Positions 1 through 9,900 of a stretch of 37,341 nucleotides of DNA are shown in pieces. The stretch spans positions 1-37,341 of the forward strand of contig JAHHIE010000067.1 in assembly GCA_019358945.1 (NCBI GenBank), in the 5' to 3' direction. Below the pieces are notes generated by a model, which was not told the origin of the DNA, did not search any database, and was given only the letters and a program-made list of their open reading frames with translations. A program made the position numbers and the translations under genes. The stretch is from Stenomitos rutilans HA7619-LM2. Lineage in GTDB: Bacteria > Cyanobacteriota > Cyanobacteriia > Leptolyngbyales > Leptolyngbyaceae. The first letter of the stretch is position 1, and each line of letters begins with the position of its first letter.

Positions 1-1
1 C

Positions 2-79
2 AAACGAGCCTTACATGAGTTGATGGATTGGATGGATACCTGCCAGATTCTTCCAATCCCAGACCTGAAAGCAGCTTGA
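2..79 (+). CDS. 3' tail of an unidentified gene, possibly a transposase
   Basis: The second frame is open from the window edge to a TGA at 77-79. It encodes about 25 residues containing ALHELMDWMDTCQILPIPDL. The DUF3131 coding homology of the next gene begins abruptly about 40 bases after this stop, which is how a gene interrupted by an insertion sequence would look. The family cannot be named from so short a tail. A transposase is an inference from context, and the stretch could equally be a chance open frame. Confidence 0.3.
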   Translation, partial: KRALHELMDWMDTCQILPIPDLKAA

Positions 80-203
80 TGGGACTTGAATTTCTTCTCC
101 TCCACCGTAGTAACAAAAGAGGGATTATGCAGGGCTTTACGAAGCAACGAAGCTACCCAATAAAACGCTGACGGGCAATACCAACGGGCTGATTCTAGAA
201 ATT

Positions 204-3089
204 TTGTATTACAAAGCTAGAGGCAATCAACCGTTAATTGGAGCCAGTTCCATCACCTTTGCTACAGCCCAGACTCCTGGTCCTACCGCAGATGAGGCAT
301 CATCGACCGTTGAAGCCGCCTCGCCTGGTTCAGACAGTACGCCTCAACCCACCATTGTTGCTGTTGATCCCATTCCCTCAGTTGGCGAACCACAGCCATC
401 TACTTGCCCTGCTCTCAGTCAACCGCTTTCTGCAACGGAAACAACCTATGCTAAGGCGGCCTGGGGCTACTTTAAGGCAAATTTTCAGGCAAAAACAGGA
501 TTGGTTAGCGATCGCAGTGACTTGAAAGGCGCAACAGCCTGGGGCATGGGTGATTATTTAGCAGCGCTCCATGCGGCTCGATCGCTCAATCTAATTTCTG
601 CCAATGAGTTTGATGAGCGAACCCGCCATCTACTGGGAGCCTTAAACAAATTGCCGCTGTTTGCAGGCGAATTACCTAATCGAGGGTACAACATTCAATC
701 GCTGGAGCCGACTGACTACGGCAATAACGCGATGACGGATGGTACAGGTTGGTCAGCGCTGGACATTGGTCGCTTGCTGTCGGCGCTTTACAGTCTCAAG
801 ACCTGTCATCCCGAATATACGAACGCCGTAGATCAAACGGTGTTGGATTGGTCATATTTACGCATAGTCCGCGATGGTGCCCTTTCGAGCGCGATCGTCA
901 CCAAAGATGGCAAGGGGCGATCGCTCACACGGGTGTATGTGGAAAATCGACTGGGCTATGAGGAATATGCCGCTCGTGCGTTTCAACTTTGGGGCTTTGA
1001 AACTGACAAAGCGGCAGTAGGAGGATCGTATCAAACAGCCGCCGTTGAAGGCGTTGATGTGCCCATCCAACGATCGCGCCCCGGTGGAAATCCGACCATC
1101 AAACCGTATGTCGTCAGCGATCCATTTCTGCTCTACGGTCTAGAATTTGGTTTCGATCCACAAATGCGATCGCTGGTAGAACCGATCCTCAAAGCCCAGG
1201 CTGAACGCTACCGCAAAACGGGCATTTTTACCGCTGCTGCCACGACGCTCATCGATCGCAAACCCTATATCATTCACAGCACGGTCATCAGCCAAGGAGA
1301 ACCCTGGGCAACTCTGAGTGGCGATGGTACGAACGCGGCTGACGATCGATTAGTCAGTACGGCTGTGGCGTTCGCCTACCATGCCCTTTTCCCCGACGAT
1401 GGTTACGCCACTAGGCTTTGGCAGAAAACCACTGACCTGTACGATGCCACCAAAGGCTATCCAGAAGGCTTTTCCGAAAAAACGAGCAAACCTGCCACTG
1501 GCTTTGGCAGCAGCACCAATAGCCTGATTCTACAATCCCTGCTGTACTCAGCAACCAAGCAGCAACCGATCGTTCATGCCAGCAGCACCACAAATTCTCC
1601 CTGGTGGCAGGCCATTACCAGTGGTGATGTGGGTCGTGGGCTGCCTCGACTGGCTATTCAACGCGCGAAAGTAATCACCGATGCATCCGGCACCTACTGG
1701 GCTTCCGGCATTCCATCGGGAGACTCAACAGCCTCCCGATCACAGCCCCAAACCGCCCCTCCACCCCCCTCACTACCGTCTCCTTCCCCTTCTTCCCAAT
1801 CAACTCAACCGCCGTTAACCAAACCCTCTGTTTCCCAATCTGCCAATATCCCTGTACTATCGACAACGCCCCCTCCCCCCCTGCCCCTAGCCATCCGCCC
1901 CACTTCCTCTGCTTCCTCCGCTCCCCCTGCTTCCCGTGCGCCTCTCACCCCTACCAACCAACTCGTCGCCAAACAAGCCTGGAAATACTTTGAGCGTAAC
2001 TGGAACACTCAAACAGGCATGGTGAATGCCGTAGACCAGATGGCGTGGACAACGCTATGGGATCAGGGCAGCGCTCTACTGGGTATTCATGCCGCACGGC
2101 AACTGGGTTTGATCACGCCCGATCGCTTCAACCAGCGCATGACAACCCTACTCAACACGCTGGAAACGCTACCTATTCCCTCAACCAAACTACCCAACAA
2201 GGCGTATAGCACCAGCACGGCTCAAATGCGCCAATTGGACAACACGCCCGATCCAGGTGGTACAAGCGGTTGGTCAGCGTTGGATACAGCTCGCTTTTTG
2301 ATGGGATTGCATGTGTTGAAAACACACTATCCAGAGTTGGGCGATCGCATTAACCATGTCGTCACTCGTTGGAATCTCTCGAAGCTGGTGAAAAATGGTT
2401 GGCTGCACGGCGGCATCTCAACCCCAAACCAGACAATTCAAGTCGTTCAAGAAGGTCGTCTGGGTTATGAACAGTATGCCGCTCAGGGTTTAAAACTATG
2501 GCAATTGGAAGCAACGAATGCACTCGATCGTCCGCCAGTGAAGACGGTTCAGGTCGATGGCATTCCCTTCCAAATCGATCAGCGCGATCTGAAAACATCC
2601 GGTGCAAGTAACTATCTCACCAGCGATCCCTATTTGCTGTGGGGTTTGGAACTCGGCTGGACAGATGCCGTTAAACCACAGGCACAAAATTTGTTTAAAG
2701 CTCAAGCCCAACGGTTTAAACGGACGGGTATTGTCACCGCTGTCAACGAAGATTCCCTCGATCGCCCCCCTTACTTCCTCTACTACAGCGTCTACGCCAA
2801 TGGGCAACCCTGGCAAGCCATCAATGTCCGAGGGAAAGCGTTTCCATCCCTGCGCTTTCTAAGCACAAAAGCCGCCTTTGGTTGGAGTGCCTTAATGCCA
2901 AACGATGCCTACGCCCAAACCCTACAAACGGCCGTTCAATCCCTTGCAGACCCCAAGCGAGGGTACTTTTCCGGACGCTACGAGAATCTCCAGTTGGGCA
3001 ACAATACCTCGATCGACATCAACACCAACGCCATCATTCTCGAAAGCCTGTTGTATCGTGCACGGGGCGATCAACCATTGGCGTTTTAG
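204..3089 (+). CDS. DUF3131 repeat protein, 5'-truncated
   Basis: Two large copies of the same domain are visible, at about residues 80-455 and 587-961. Both carry the pattern AW-Y-F (near AAWGYFK and AWKYFER), a GTGWSALD or GTSGWSALD core, and an ending like NTNAIILESLLYRARG. These are DUF3131 hallmarks. A proline/serine-rich linker spans about 512-587. The frame is open back to a TAA at 111. Residues encoded at 120-240 match the closing segment of another DUF3131 copy (YEATKLPNKTL, then NTNGLILEILYYKARG), so the frame starts inside a domain. There is no signal peptide and no ATG near the front; the stated start is a TTG. DUF3131 proteins in cyanobacteria often sit beside cellulose-synthase-like glycosyltransferases, as here, but their activity is not established. 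Probably a 5'-truncated gene that may no longer be made or exported. Confidence 0.75.
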   Translation: MYYKARGNQPLIGASSITFATAQTPGPTADEASSTVEAASPGSDSTPQPTIVAVDPIPSVGEPQPSTCPALSQPLSATETTYAKAAWGYFKANFQAKTGLVSDRSDLKGATAWGMGDYLAALHAARSLNLISANEFDERTRHLLGALNKLPLFAGELPNRGYNIQSLEPTDYGNNAMTDGTGWSALDIGRLLSALYSLKTCHPEYTNAVDQTVLDWSYLRIVRDGALSSAIVTKDGKGRSLTRVYVENRLGYEEYAARAFQLWGFETDKAAVGGSYQTAAVEGVDVPIQRSRPGGNPTIKPYVVSDPFLLYGLEFGFDPQMRSLVEPILKAQAERYRKTGIFTAAATTLIDRKPYIIHSTVISQGEPWATLSGDGTNAADDRLVSTAVAFAYHALFPDDGYATRLWQKTTDLYDATKGYPEGFSEKTSKPATGFGSSTNSLILQSLLYSATKQQPIVHASSTTNSPWWQAITSGDVGRGLPRLAIQRAKVITDASGTYWASGIPSGDSTASRSQPQTAPPPPSLPSPSPSSQSTQPPLTKPSVSQSANIPVLSTTPPPPLPLAIRPTSSASSAPPASRAPLTPTNQLVAKQAWKYFERNWNTQTGMVNAVDQMAWTTLWDQGSALLGIHAARQLGLITPDRFNQRMTTLLNTLETLPIPSTKLPNKAYSTSTAQMRQLDNTPDPGGTSGWSALDTARFLMGLHVLKTHYPELGDRINHVVTRWNLSKLVKNGWLHGGISTPNQTIQVVQEGRLGYEQYAAQGLKLWQLEATNALDRPPVKTVQVDGIPFQIDQRDLKTSGASNYLTSDPYLLWGLELGWTDAVKPQAQNLFKAQAQRFKRTGIVTAVNEDSLDRPPYFLYYSVYANGQPWQAINVRGKAFPSLRFLSTKAAFGWSALMPNDAYAQTLQTAVQSLADPKRGYFSGRYENLQLGNNTSIDINTNAIILESLLYRARGDQPLAF

Positions 3090-3110
3090 GTGAGAAGTCA
3101 GGAGTCAGAA

Positions 3111-3226
3111 GGCTAAAGGCTAAAGGCTAAATTCAAAACTCTTCATCCCGCATCCCTCTCTTACAACTCAAAACTTAAAACTCAAAACTCTCGACCTTTA
3201 TCCTTCATCCCTCATCCCTCATCCCC
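3111..3226. repeat. Short tandem heptamers upstream of the glycosyltransferase
   Basis: Three perfect copies of GGCTAAA lie at 3111-3131. CATCCCT repeats lie at 3206-3226 (two perfect copies and one with a final C). Between them are AACTCAAAAC-type repeats. The last array ends one base before the ATG of the next gene, leaving no room for a purine-rich ribosome binding site. Heptamer arrays of this kind are a known feature of filamentous cyanobacterial intergenic DNA. Confidence 0.7.
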
Positions 3227-3227
3227 C

Positions 3228-5195
3228 ATGACCACCCTCCCCCTCTCCCCTTCCCCTACCTTCTCCGGCAATCAGCGATCTCGCCTCAAAAAACACACCC
3301 TTCTCTTTCGCTACCTGGCAGAAATCAACCTGATTTTAGGAGCCTGGTATTTGCAGTGGCGGATTGGGCATTCCATCAATTTCAGTGTCTGGTGGCTGGC
3401 TATTCCTCTCTTGCTGGCAGAAATTTACAGCTACCTGGGCGGCGTGATGTTTACGATCGGCCTCTGGCGACCGCTGGTACGACAGGTGAAATCGCTGGAT
3501 CAACTTTCCCCACCGATCGCCCAGGCGAAGTATCCCAGTGTGGACATTTTTGTCACTTGCTATAACGAACCGCCCGACATGGTGGAGCAAACGACACGTG
3601 CTGCGCTAGCGATCGACTATCCCACGACCAAACTGAGGGTATACGTGCTGGATGATGGCAATTCGCCAGAAATGCGAACCATGACGCAGACATTGGGACT
3701 GGAAGATTTGCAGTCACCGCTATTGCAGGTAGAAGTGACGCAGTTGAAAGGGGAGCGATCGCGCTTGCTCGACCAGCTTGAGCACATTCAGCAGCTAGCG
3801 CTGGATACCGCAGCGGCAGCACAATTCTTGCAGACGCAGCCAGAGGAGCAACATGCGGCTGTTGAAGCATTACACACGCTACAGAAAGTAACGATCGCGC
3901 TTGATCCGACGCATCCAAACCTGGGCGATCGTCTTTTAGCCGAACAGCGGCGACTGAAAGCTGCCATCCATCAAACCGAGTTAGATCTAGCGGATCTGGT
4001 GCGCTGCCGCTACATTGCCCGTCCAAAACCGAGTGGCAAGCCTCATCACGCGAAGGCAGGCAACATCAACTACGCCATCTTTTCGGGCGAAACCACTGGA
4101 GACTTTATTCTCACCCTGGATGCTGACCACATTCCCAAACCACAATTCCTCAAGCGTGTATTGCCCTACTTCTACACCTACAGTCCCTGGAAAGGTCAGT
4201 ATGAAAGCAACCGCATTGCGCTGGTGCAAACGCCTCAAGATTTCTACAATCTGCCTGCGGATGACCCATTTGGGCACCGAGCACACCTCTTCTACGGCCC
4301 CATTCAACAGGGCAAAGATGGTTTAAACTCCGCTTTCTACACGGGTACAAACGCTCTACTGCGGCGAGAAGCACTCGTTAGCGTTGGTTTAAGCTATTTT
4401 TCAGAAGCCTACGCCAAAGATATAACTCGCCTGGATGAATTTGACCTGATCGGCGGTATGTCCAGCAGCAGCATTACCGAGGATATGAATACGGCGATGC
4501 GACTACACGGAGCAGGCTGGCGATCGGTTTATCACAACGAACTGCTAGCAGAGGGGCTGGCTCCAGATGACCTGAGTTCGACGTTCAAGCAACGGTTGCG
4601 CTGGGCACAGGGCACGATCCAGGTGTTGCTGCAAGAGAATCCCTGGTTCAAACCGGGACTCTCGTTCTGGCAGCGGCTTCAGTATTTCCAGACGATGTAC
4701 AGCTACTTCTCCGGGTTTGCAACAGTCATTTTTATCGCCTGTCCTATCATTTACTTTTTCACAGGATTAATTCCTGTCAGCGCCTATGGTAATGATTTTG
4801 CGCTGCACTTTTTCCCAGCGTTCATCATCAACCGTCTGACGTTTACAGTGGCGACCTGGGGCATTCCAGCCGGGGAAGTGTGGCGATCGGAGCAGTACGC
4901 GATCGCCCTCTTCCCCCTCTTCATCCAGGCAGTCTGGAGTGTGTTCACCAAACGTCCTCTCAAATTTCAGGTCACGCCCAAACAAAGACAGTCTGGAATT
5001 TACCTGCGACTGGTGCGCCTTCAACTCATTGTCTTCGGGCTGACGCTCATGGGCATCGTGTGGAGTTTAGGACTCTTTGCGGTGGGTCAATTGCAAGACC
5101 CTTGGGTGCATCTGCTCAACGGCGGTTGGGCAATCTACAATCTGGTCTTGCTCTGGGCTGTGATTAGAGCCGCCGTCTGGCAACCAAAAGCATAA
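3228..5195 (+). CDS. Cellulose-synthase-like family 2 glycosyltransferase
   Basis: An inner-membrane processive glycosyltransferase that likely polymerises a beta-linked glucan or similar polysaccharide from a nucleotide sugar. Visible catalytic motifs are DDG (142-144), DAD (298-300), TED (417-419) and QRLRW (455-459), the D, DxD, TED, QxxRW set of processive GT2 enzymes. HHAKAGNINYA (about 273-283) matches the cellulose synthase family. Two hydrophobic segments precede the catalytic domain (about 28-80) and several follow it (about 490-648). The protein is 655 residues and ends right after the last membrane segment, so no C-terminal PilZ c-di-GMP domain is seen. About 95 mostly helical, Gln/Leu/Ala-rich residues (about 160-258) sit between DDG and the RYIARP segment, longer than usual. 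The ATG at 3228 has no purine-rich ribosome binding site, being preceded by CATCCCT repeats. The substrate is not provable from sequence. Confidence 0.87.
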   Translation: MTTLPLSPSPTFSGNQRSRLKKHTLLFRYLAEINLILGAWYLQWRIGHSINFSVWWLAIPLLLAEIYSYLGGVMFTIGLWRPLVRQVKSLDQLSPPIAQAKYPSVDIFVTCYNEPPDMVEQTTRAALAIDYPTTKLRVYVLDDGNSPEMRTMTQTLGLEDLQSPLLQVEVTQLKGERSRLLDQLEHIQQLALDTAAAAQFLQTQPEEQHAAVEALHTLQKVTIALDPTHPNLGDRLLAEQRRLKAAIHQTELDLADLVRCRYIARPKPSGKPHHAKAGNINYAIFSGETTGDFILTLDADHIPKPQFLKRVLPYFYTYSPWKGQYESNRIALVQTPQDFYNLPADDPFGHRAHLFYGPIQQGKDGLNSAFYTGTNALLRREALVSVGLSYFSEAYAKDITRLDEFDLIGGMSSSSITEDMNTAMRLHGAGWRSVYHNELLAEGLAPDDLSSTFKQRLRWAQGTIQVLLQENPWFKPGLSFWQRLQYFQTMYSYFSGFATVIFIACPIIYFFTGLIPVSAYGNDFALHFFPAFIINRLTFTVATWGIPAGEVWRSEQYAIALFPLFIQAVWSVFTKRPLKFQVTPKQRQSGIYLRLVRLQLIVFGLTLMGIVWSLGLFAVGQLQDPWVHLLNGGWAIYNLVLLWAVIRAAVWQPKA

Positions 5196-5277
5196 AACGC
5201 TGAGATGCTCATCGGTTGCTTTGGGGAACACTAACTTAGTTGCGATCGACCTCAAGAGAATTTACCCTACCAGCTTT

Positions 5278-5595
5278 ATGGTCAAAATTATTCAACCCAA
5301 CGGCATTTTAGACAGTGTAGGTGGAAACCGTTTTCGCCGTGAAATCACTGATTTGGTCGAGTCTGGCGTCAAAACAGTGCTCGTAGATTGTCAGAATGTA
5401 GAACTGATGGATAGCTCTGGCTTAGGGGCGCTAGTCATGGCGCTTAAAACGCTGCGTGAAGCAGGTGGCAGACTGTCTCTTTGCTCAGTGAATAACCAGC
5501 TAACGATGGTGCTTGAACTGACGGGTATGGACGATGTGTTTGAAGTGTTTGCCAACCAGGATGAGTTTAATCGTGCGGTATTAATAGAGGGATGA
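5278..5595 (+). CDS. STAS-domain anti-sigma factor antagonist (SpoIIAA/RsbV-like)
   Basis: A 105-residue single STAS domain. The signature MDSSGLGALV at 44-53 matches the phosphorylation loop of SpoIIAA and RsbV; by alignment Ser46 would be the switch residue. In the known mechanism the dephosphorylated protein binds an anti-sigma-type kinase and releases its partner, and a PP2C phosphatase resets it. An upstream TTG at 5221 would add 19 residues with no family resemblance, so the ATG at 5278 is preferred. It lies 82 bases after the glycosyltransferase and converges with a receiver-PP2C phosphatase gene, a plausible partner. No serine kinase/anti-sigma factor is in the window. Confidence 0.85.
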   Translation: MVKIIQPNGILDSVGGNRFRREITDLVESGVKTVLVDCQNVELMDSSGLGALVMALKTLREAGGRLSLCSVNNQLTMVLELTGMDDVFEVFANQDEFNRAVLIEG

Positions 5596-5748
5596 GGAAT
5601 GAGAGAAGCAGAGGGAGCAAGGGAAGCAGGGGAAGCGAGAAGTTCTGAGTTGTGAGCCGCAGGAGAGGTGTGAGATGAAATCTTGCCTTCTGCTGTCTGC
5701 CCTTTACCACCCCCGTTCCCCCTGCTTCTCCACTCCCGACTCCTCATG
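5596..5748. repeat. Purine-rich then pyrimidine-rich intergenic repeat
   Basis: Between two convergent genes, 5603-5640 is built from GGGAGCA/GGGAAGCA units and 5700-5745 is its pyrimidine-rich counterpart (CCCCCTGCTTCTCC and similar). The two halves could pair into a long stem and might end transcription from both sides. Similar purine blocks recur near 26500 and 27770. Confidence 0.55.
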
Positions 5749-5750
5749 CC

Positions 5751-6920
5751 TCAATCAAGCTGCACCTGTAGCAACGAGCAATCGTCCTCAAAGGTTGTGC
5801 GACCACTTACAGCCTGTACTTGCTCGAGAATAGCGTCAGGATTGGCAGTAGTGGTAGCGCTGTGCTTAGTGAGGAGTGCGATGAAGTCAGCTAGTGTCCA
5901 AAAGGTGTCGTTATGCTGTCTGATCTCGTAGATGCCATCGCTGAACAGGTAAAGCGTGCTGGGACGATCGATCACATAACTTTCACTAACGTATTTGGCA
6001 TCTGGCACCATACCAATGGGCTTACCGCGTGTGCGTAACTGTTTTACGTCAGAGGCGGCTGCCGCTTCAGAGATCGATACTGTAGGCACCAAAACAGCAG
6101 GTGGATGACCAGCACTGGCATAGGTAAGTTGTCGTTTGCGTTGGTTGTAGATGCCATACCAAATGGTGAAATAGCGATTGTTCTGTTTCTCCATCTGAAA
6201 AATTTCGTTTAGTGCCTTCAATACCAGATGCGGTTGGTAGAAACTGACGCCAGGTAGCGACTGCGATCGCAAGACGTTCTGCACAGCAACAGAGAGCAAG
6301 GCTGAACCGAGTCCGTGCCCGGAGACATCGAGTAAGTAGAACATTAAGTAATCGGGATCGAGCCAATAATAGTCAAAACAATCGCCACCCAACTGCCGAG
6401 AGGGTAAAAAGCGGGGGGTGATCGCTATGCTACCGCTGATAGGGGCTGGCAGAATCGACTTCACATAGTCAGCGGCTTCGGTTAACTCTGCTTCTAAAGC
6501 CTGCTTCTGCGTCTGTAAGTCTTCTGCTAGTGCTTGCAAATCCTGTGATGCCTGGTAGAGCCGTAGTCCTGCCCGGACGCGCGCTTTGAGTTCATTTGGT
6601 TCCAGTGGTTTCGAGAGAAAGTCATCGGCTCCTGTATCTAAACCTTTAACGCGATCGGCGATTTCAGACCGAGCAGTCAGCAAAATAAAGAACGTCTTGG
6701 CAAGGGCTGGATTGGTTTTGATCGCTCGGCACACAGACAACCCATCCATATTGGGCATTTGCCAATCACAAATGATGAGCGCTGGGTGATGGTTGTGTGC
6801 TTGTGTGATTCCATCTTCACCATTTAACGCTGAAAGGATGTCGTAGCCTTGCGCCTGCAACAGTCTTTTCAGCATCAGTTGAATAAATGGATCATCATCG
6901 ATAATCAGGATTTGAGGCAT
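5751..6920 (-). CDS. Response regulator with PP2C-type (RsbU/SpoIIE) phosphatase output
   Basis: A 389-residue cytosolic protein. The N-terminal receiver (about 1-125) has acidic D8-D10, phospho-acceptor D52 in ICDWQMP, T82 and K104. A short coiled linker (about 125-160) leads to a SpoIIE/PP2C domain (about 170-389) with the metal-binding aspartates of GGDCFDYY, LLDVSGHG, FSDGIYE and DDCSLL. The family dephosphorylates STAS-domain antagonists in a phosphorylation-dependent way. The closest candidate substrate is the STAS protein encoded convergently at 5278-5595. The gene starts 54 bases after the hybrid histidine kinase gene, which could phosphorylate D52 through its Hpt domain. Both pairings are inferred from position. 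Confidence 0.9.
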   Translation of the reverse strand: MPQILIIDDDPFIQLMLKRLLQAQGYDILSALNGEDGITQAHNHHPALIICDWQMPNMDGLSVCRAIKTNPALAKTFFILLTARSEIADRVKGLDTGADDFLSKPLEPNELKARVRAGLRLYQASQDLQALAEDLQTQKQALEAELTEAADYVKSILPAPISGSIAITPRFLPSRQLGGDCFDYYWLDPDYLMFYLLDVSGHGLGSALLSVAVQNVLRSQSLPGVSFYQPHLVLKALNEIFQMEKQNNRYFTIWYGIYNQRKRQLTYASAGHPPAVLVPTVSISEAAAASDVKQLRTRGKPIGMVPDAKYVSESYVIDRPSTLYLFSDGIYEIRQHNDTFWTLADFIALLTKHSATTTANPDAILEQVQAVSGRTTFEDDCSLLQVQLD

Positions 6921-6974
6921 GGTTGGTTTAGCATGGATGGTTTTACTTCCTTCTAACCAGACAGATGCAAACGC

Positions 6975-9900
6975 TTAAGCAACTTGCTGCAAAGCGGCTC
7001 GTGCTCGATCGTAGGCGGCTTCGAGTTGTTTAATAGCGGTTGCACTGCCTTCAGTGCTGCCCATTCGACTGGTCGTTTCTAGCTGAGCGCACAAATTGGC
7101 AACGACGATCGCACCTAGGCACGCACTGCTAGATTTAAGCGTGTGGGCCGCGTGATTAAGGGCAACAGCGTCGCTTTTGCAAGCCGCCTCATTCATCGCT
7201 TGCATGAGTTTCGGTGTCTCTGCAAGGTAACAATCAATCAGCTCAGTGATGCCTTCTCTAGCATCTTCACCGAGAGCGTTACGTAGCAATTCTAATGCTT
7301 GTGGATCGATCGCCGTTTCGCAGCTTTGTTCCAGGGTACTGATTGATGGCTGCTTGTAGTGAGAACCTTGGGTTAAAGCTTGTGCCAGTACATCGACACG
7401 AATGGGCTTGCTGATGTAATCATCCATACCTGCTCCAAGGCACTCTTCACGATCGCCGACCATTGCATTGGCTGTCATGGCAATAATATGTGGGCGAGAT
7501 GATGGCTCCCAGTGTTCACAGATATAGCGCGTAGCGCTTAATCCATCCATCTCAGGCATCTGTACATCCATCAAAACAACATCATACGATTGATTGCTTA
7601 AAGCCGCGATCGCGTCCAACCCATTACTTGCAACGTCAGCGCTGTAGCCTAATTGTTGCAGCAGCAGCAACGCTACCTTTTGATTGATCAGGTTATCTTC
7701 AGCCAGCAATATCCGTAGCGGCATATGTTCCGCTAATTTTACAGCACGATCGCTGGGAGGTTCGGCAGTAGGCAGTTGAAACGCTTTTCCAGCCAACAGG
7801 TCGATCAATAAATGATAAAACTGGGACTGTTTGACAGGCTTGTGCAACACAGCGGCATACGGCATCCCAAGGTCTTGAGCTACAGGCTTCAACCGATCAA
7901 ACGTGAGCAGGACAAGAGGCATTGTCTGGTGGTGCATTGTCTGGCGGTGCATTGTCTGCTGGATATCTGATAGCAGCGATGCCTGTGAAGCGTCAAGCGA
8001 TTGCTGATCCAGCAGCAAGATATCAACGGGTGTTGTTTGCAGCGCCTTCAATAACTCCAACCCTGACTGAGGCGCATATACGTCTAAACCAAACGCCTGA
8101 GCTTGAAACGTTAAGTGTTGACGACTGATGGCATTATGGTCAAAAAGCAGCAATCGTTTACCAGGTAAGAGAGTGCTTGTCTCAACGCTGGAGGCATCTT
8201 CGATCGCCGCTTGAGCCATGATTGAAAATGAAAAGGTTGAGCCTTGTTCTACGTCACTATCAACCCAAATTCTGCCACCCATGAGTTCGCACAGTCGTTG
8301 GCAAATGACTAAACCTAACCCCGTACCACCATAGTTACGGTTGATAGAAGAATCGACTTGACTAAACGGTTGGAAGAGACGATCGAGGCGATCGGAGGCA
8401 ATGCCCGTACCCGTATCTTTGACCGCAACGCGGATTGCGTAGAAGGGTAAAGAACTAAACTCGTCACTGGTATGGCTACCAGGCTGAGAGACCGCTTGTG
8501 GTGCTTCAGACATCTGCGATCGCTGTAGCTTTCGTGCCAGCACAGACACAGAAATCTCACCCGCACTCGTAAATTTGACCGCATTGCTTAAAAGATTCAC
8601 CAAGATCTGACGTAACCGAGTGATGTCACCGATCACCTGGCTAGGCGTATTTGGATCAATCACATAGGCAAGCTCTAGACCTTTCTCCAGGGCTTTTGGT
8701 GTCATCAGGTCTAATGAGGCTTCAATACAGGAGCGTAGATTGAAGGGTTGGGTTTCTAGCTCTAGCTTGCCAGATTCAATTTTGGAGAAGTCGAGGATAT
8801 CGTCAATGATGGTGAGCAACCCATCACCGCTGCTGCGAGCCGTTTCTAACAGGTCTTGCTGCTGAGGTGTGAGGTCGGTATTGAGCAAGAGCTGTGTGAT
8901 GCCAATGACAGCGTTCATGGGGGTGCGAATTTCATGACTCATCATGGCTAAAAATTCACTTTTTGCGCGATCGGCGCTTTCGGCTTGTCGCATAGCGTTT
9001 TCCAGCGCCACGTTTTTAACCGTCAGTTCTTCGCGCTGAGTAGTTTCTTGTTTGAGTAAAGCAGCCTGTGCGATGGCGATACCGACTTGAGTGGCAACCG
9101 CTTCGAGCAGATCAATTTCGTCTTTTGTCCAGTGGCGAATACGATCGCACTGGTGTAGTGCAATCACGCCATTGGGCTCGCCTTGATAGGAGGTACGCAC
9201 AATCAGCATAGATTTTAGCCCCATCGCAGCAGCCGTCGCTTGTGTTCTTGCCAGCAATGGTTCTGCAAAAATATCTGGGGTTGCAATCGCCTTATCAGCC
9301 GCCAACACCTTTTCGGCGTAGGGATTGCCCGTAAATGGGACTTCAATGTGACGAACGGAGAAACAGCCTACTTCCAAATACTCAGCAACCGTTAGCATCT
9401 GCACGGTGGGTGCTGCACTATAAGTGCGAATCAAACAGCGATTAGCCTGAAAAGTTAGCCCAAGCCGAATTGCAGCGGTTTGAAAGATTTGATTGGCATC
9501 CAGGCTTTGACGAATTTCCTCCGTAATTTGCTTGAGCAATAACGTGCGCTGCAATTGGTGTTGCAAGCTCATTTCCGCCTGCTTGCGTTTCACAAACTGC
9601 CCAATCTGCCGACCGATCGCCGTCATCATCTTGAGCAACGCCTCATCAGGTGGCTGAATGCGATGGCTAAAAAAGGTGAGTACACCCAGTACTTCGGCAC
9701 CGCTGAGAATGGGGAAGCCGATCGCGGCATGTAAGCCTGCCTGTCGCACCACAGCCGACTGCACAGCATCGTCCTGCGCCACATCGGGAATCCAGATTGC
9801 CGCACCACTGGCCCAAACCCGCCCCGGTAAGCCAGTACCCAAGGGCACAACAGGGTAGTAGGTTGGTTCAAAATAGATATGGAGTGAGGGTAGATGCCAG

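Noticed and set aside
3553-4026. 157-codon open frame opposite the glycosyltransferase gene
   Set aside because: It lies entirely within the well-supported catalytic region of the plus-strand gene, has no recognisable domain, and its composition follows from the opposite strand's codons.
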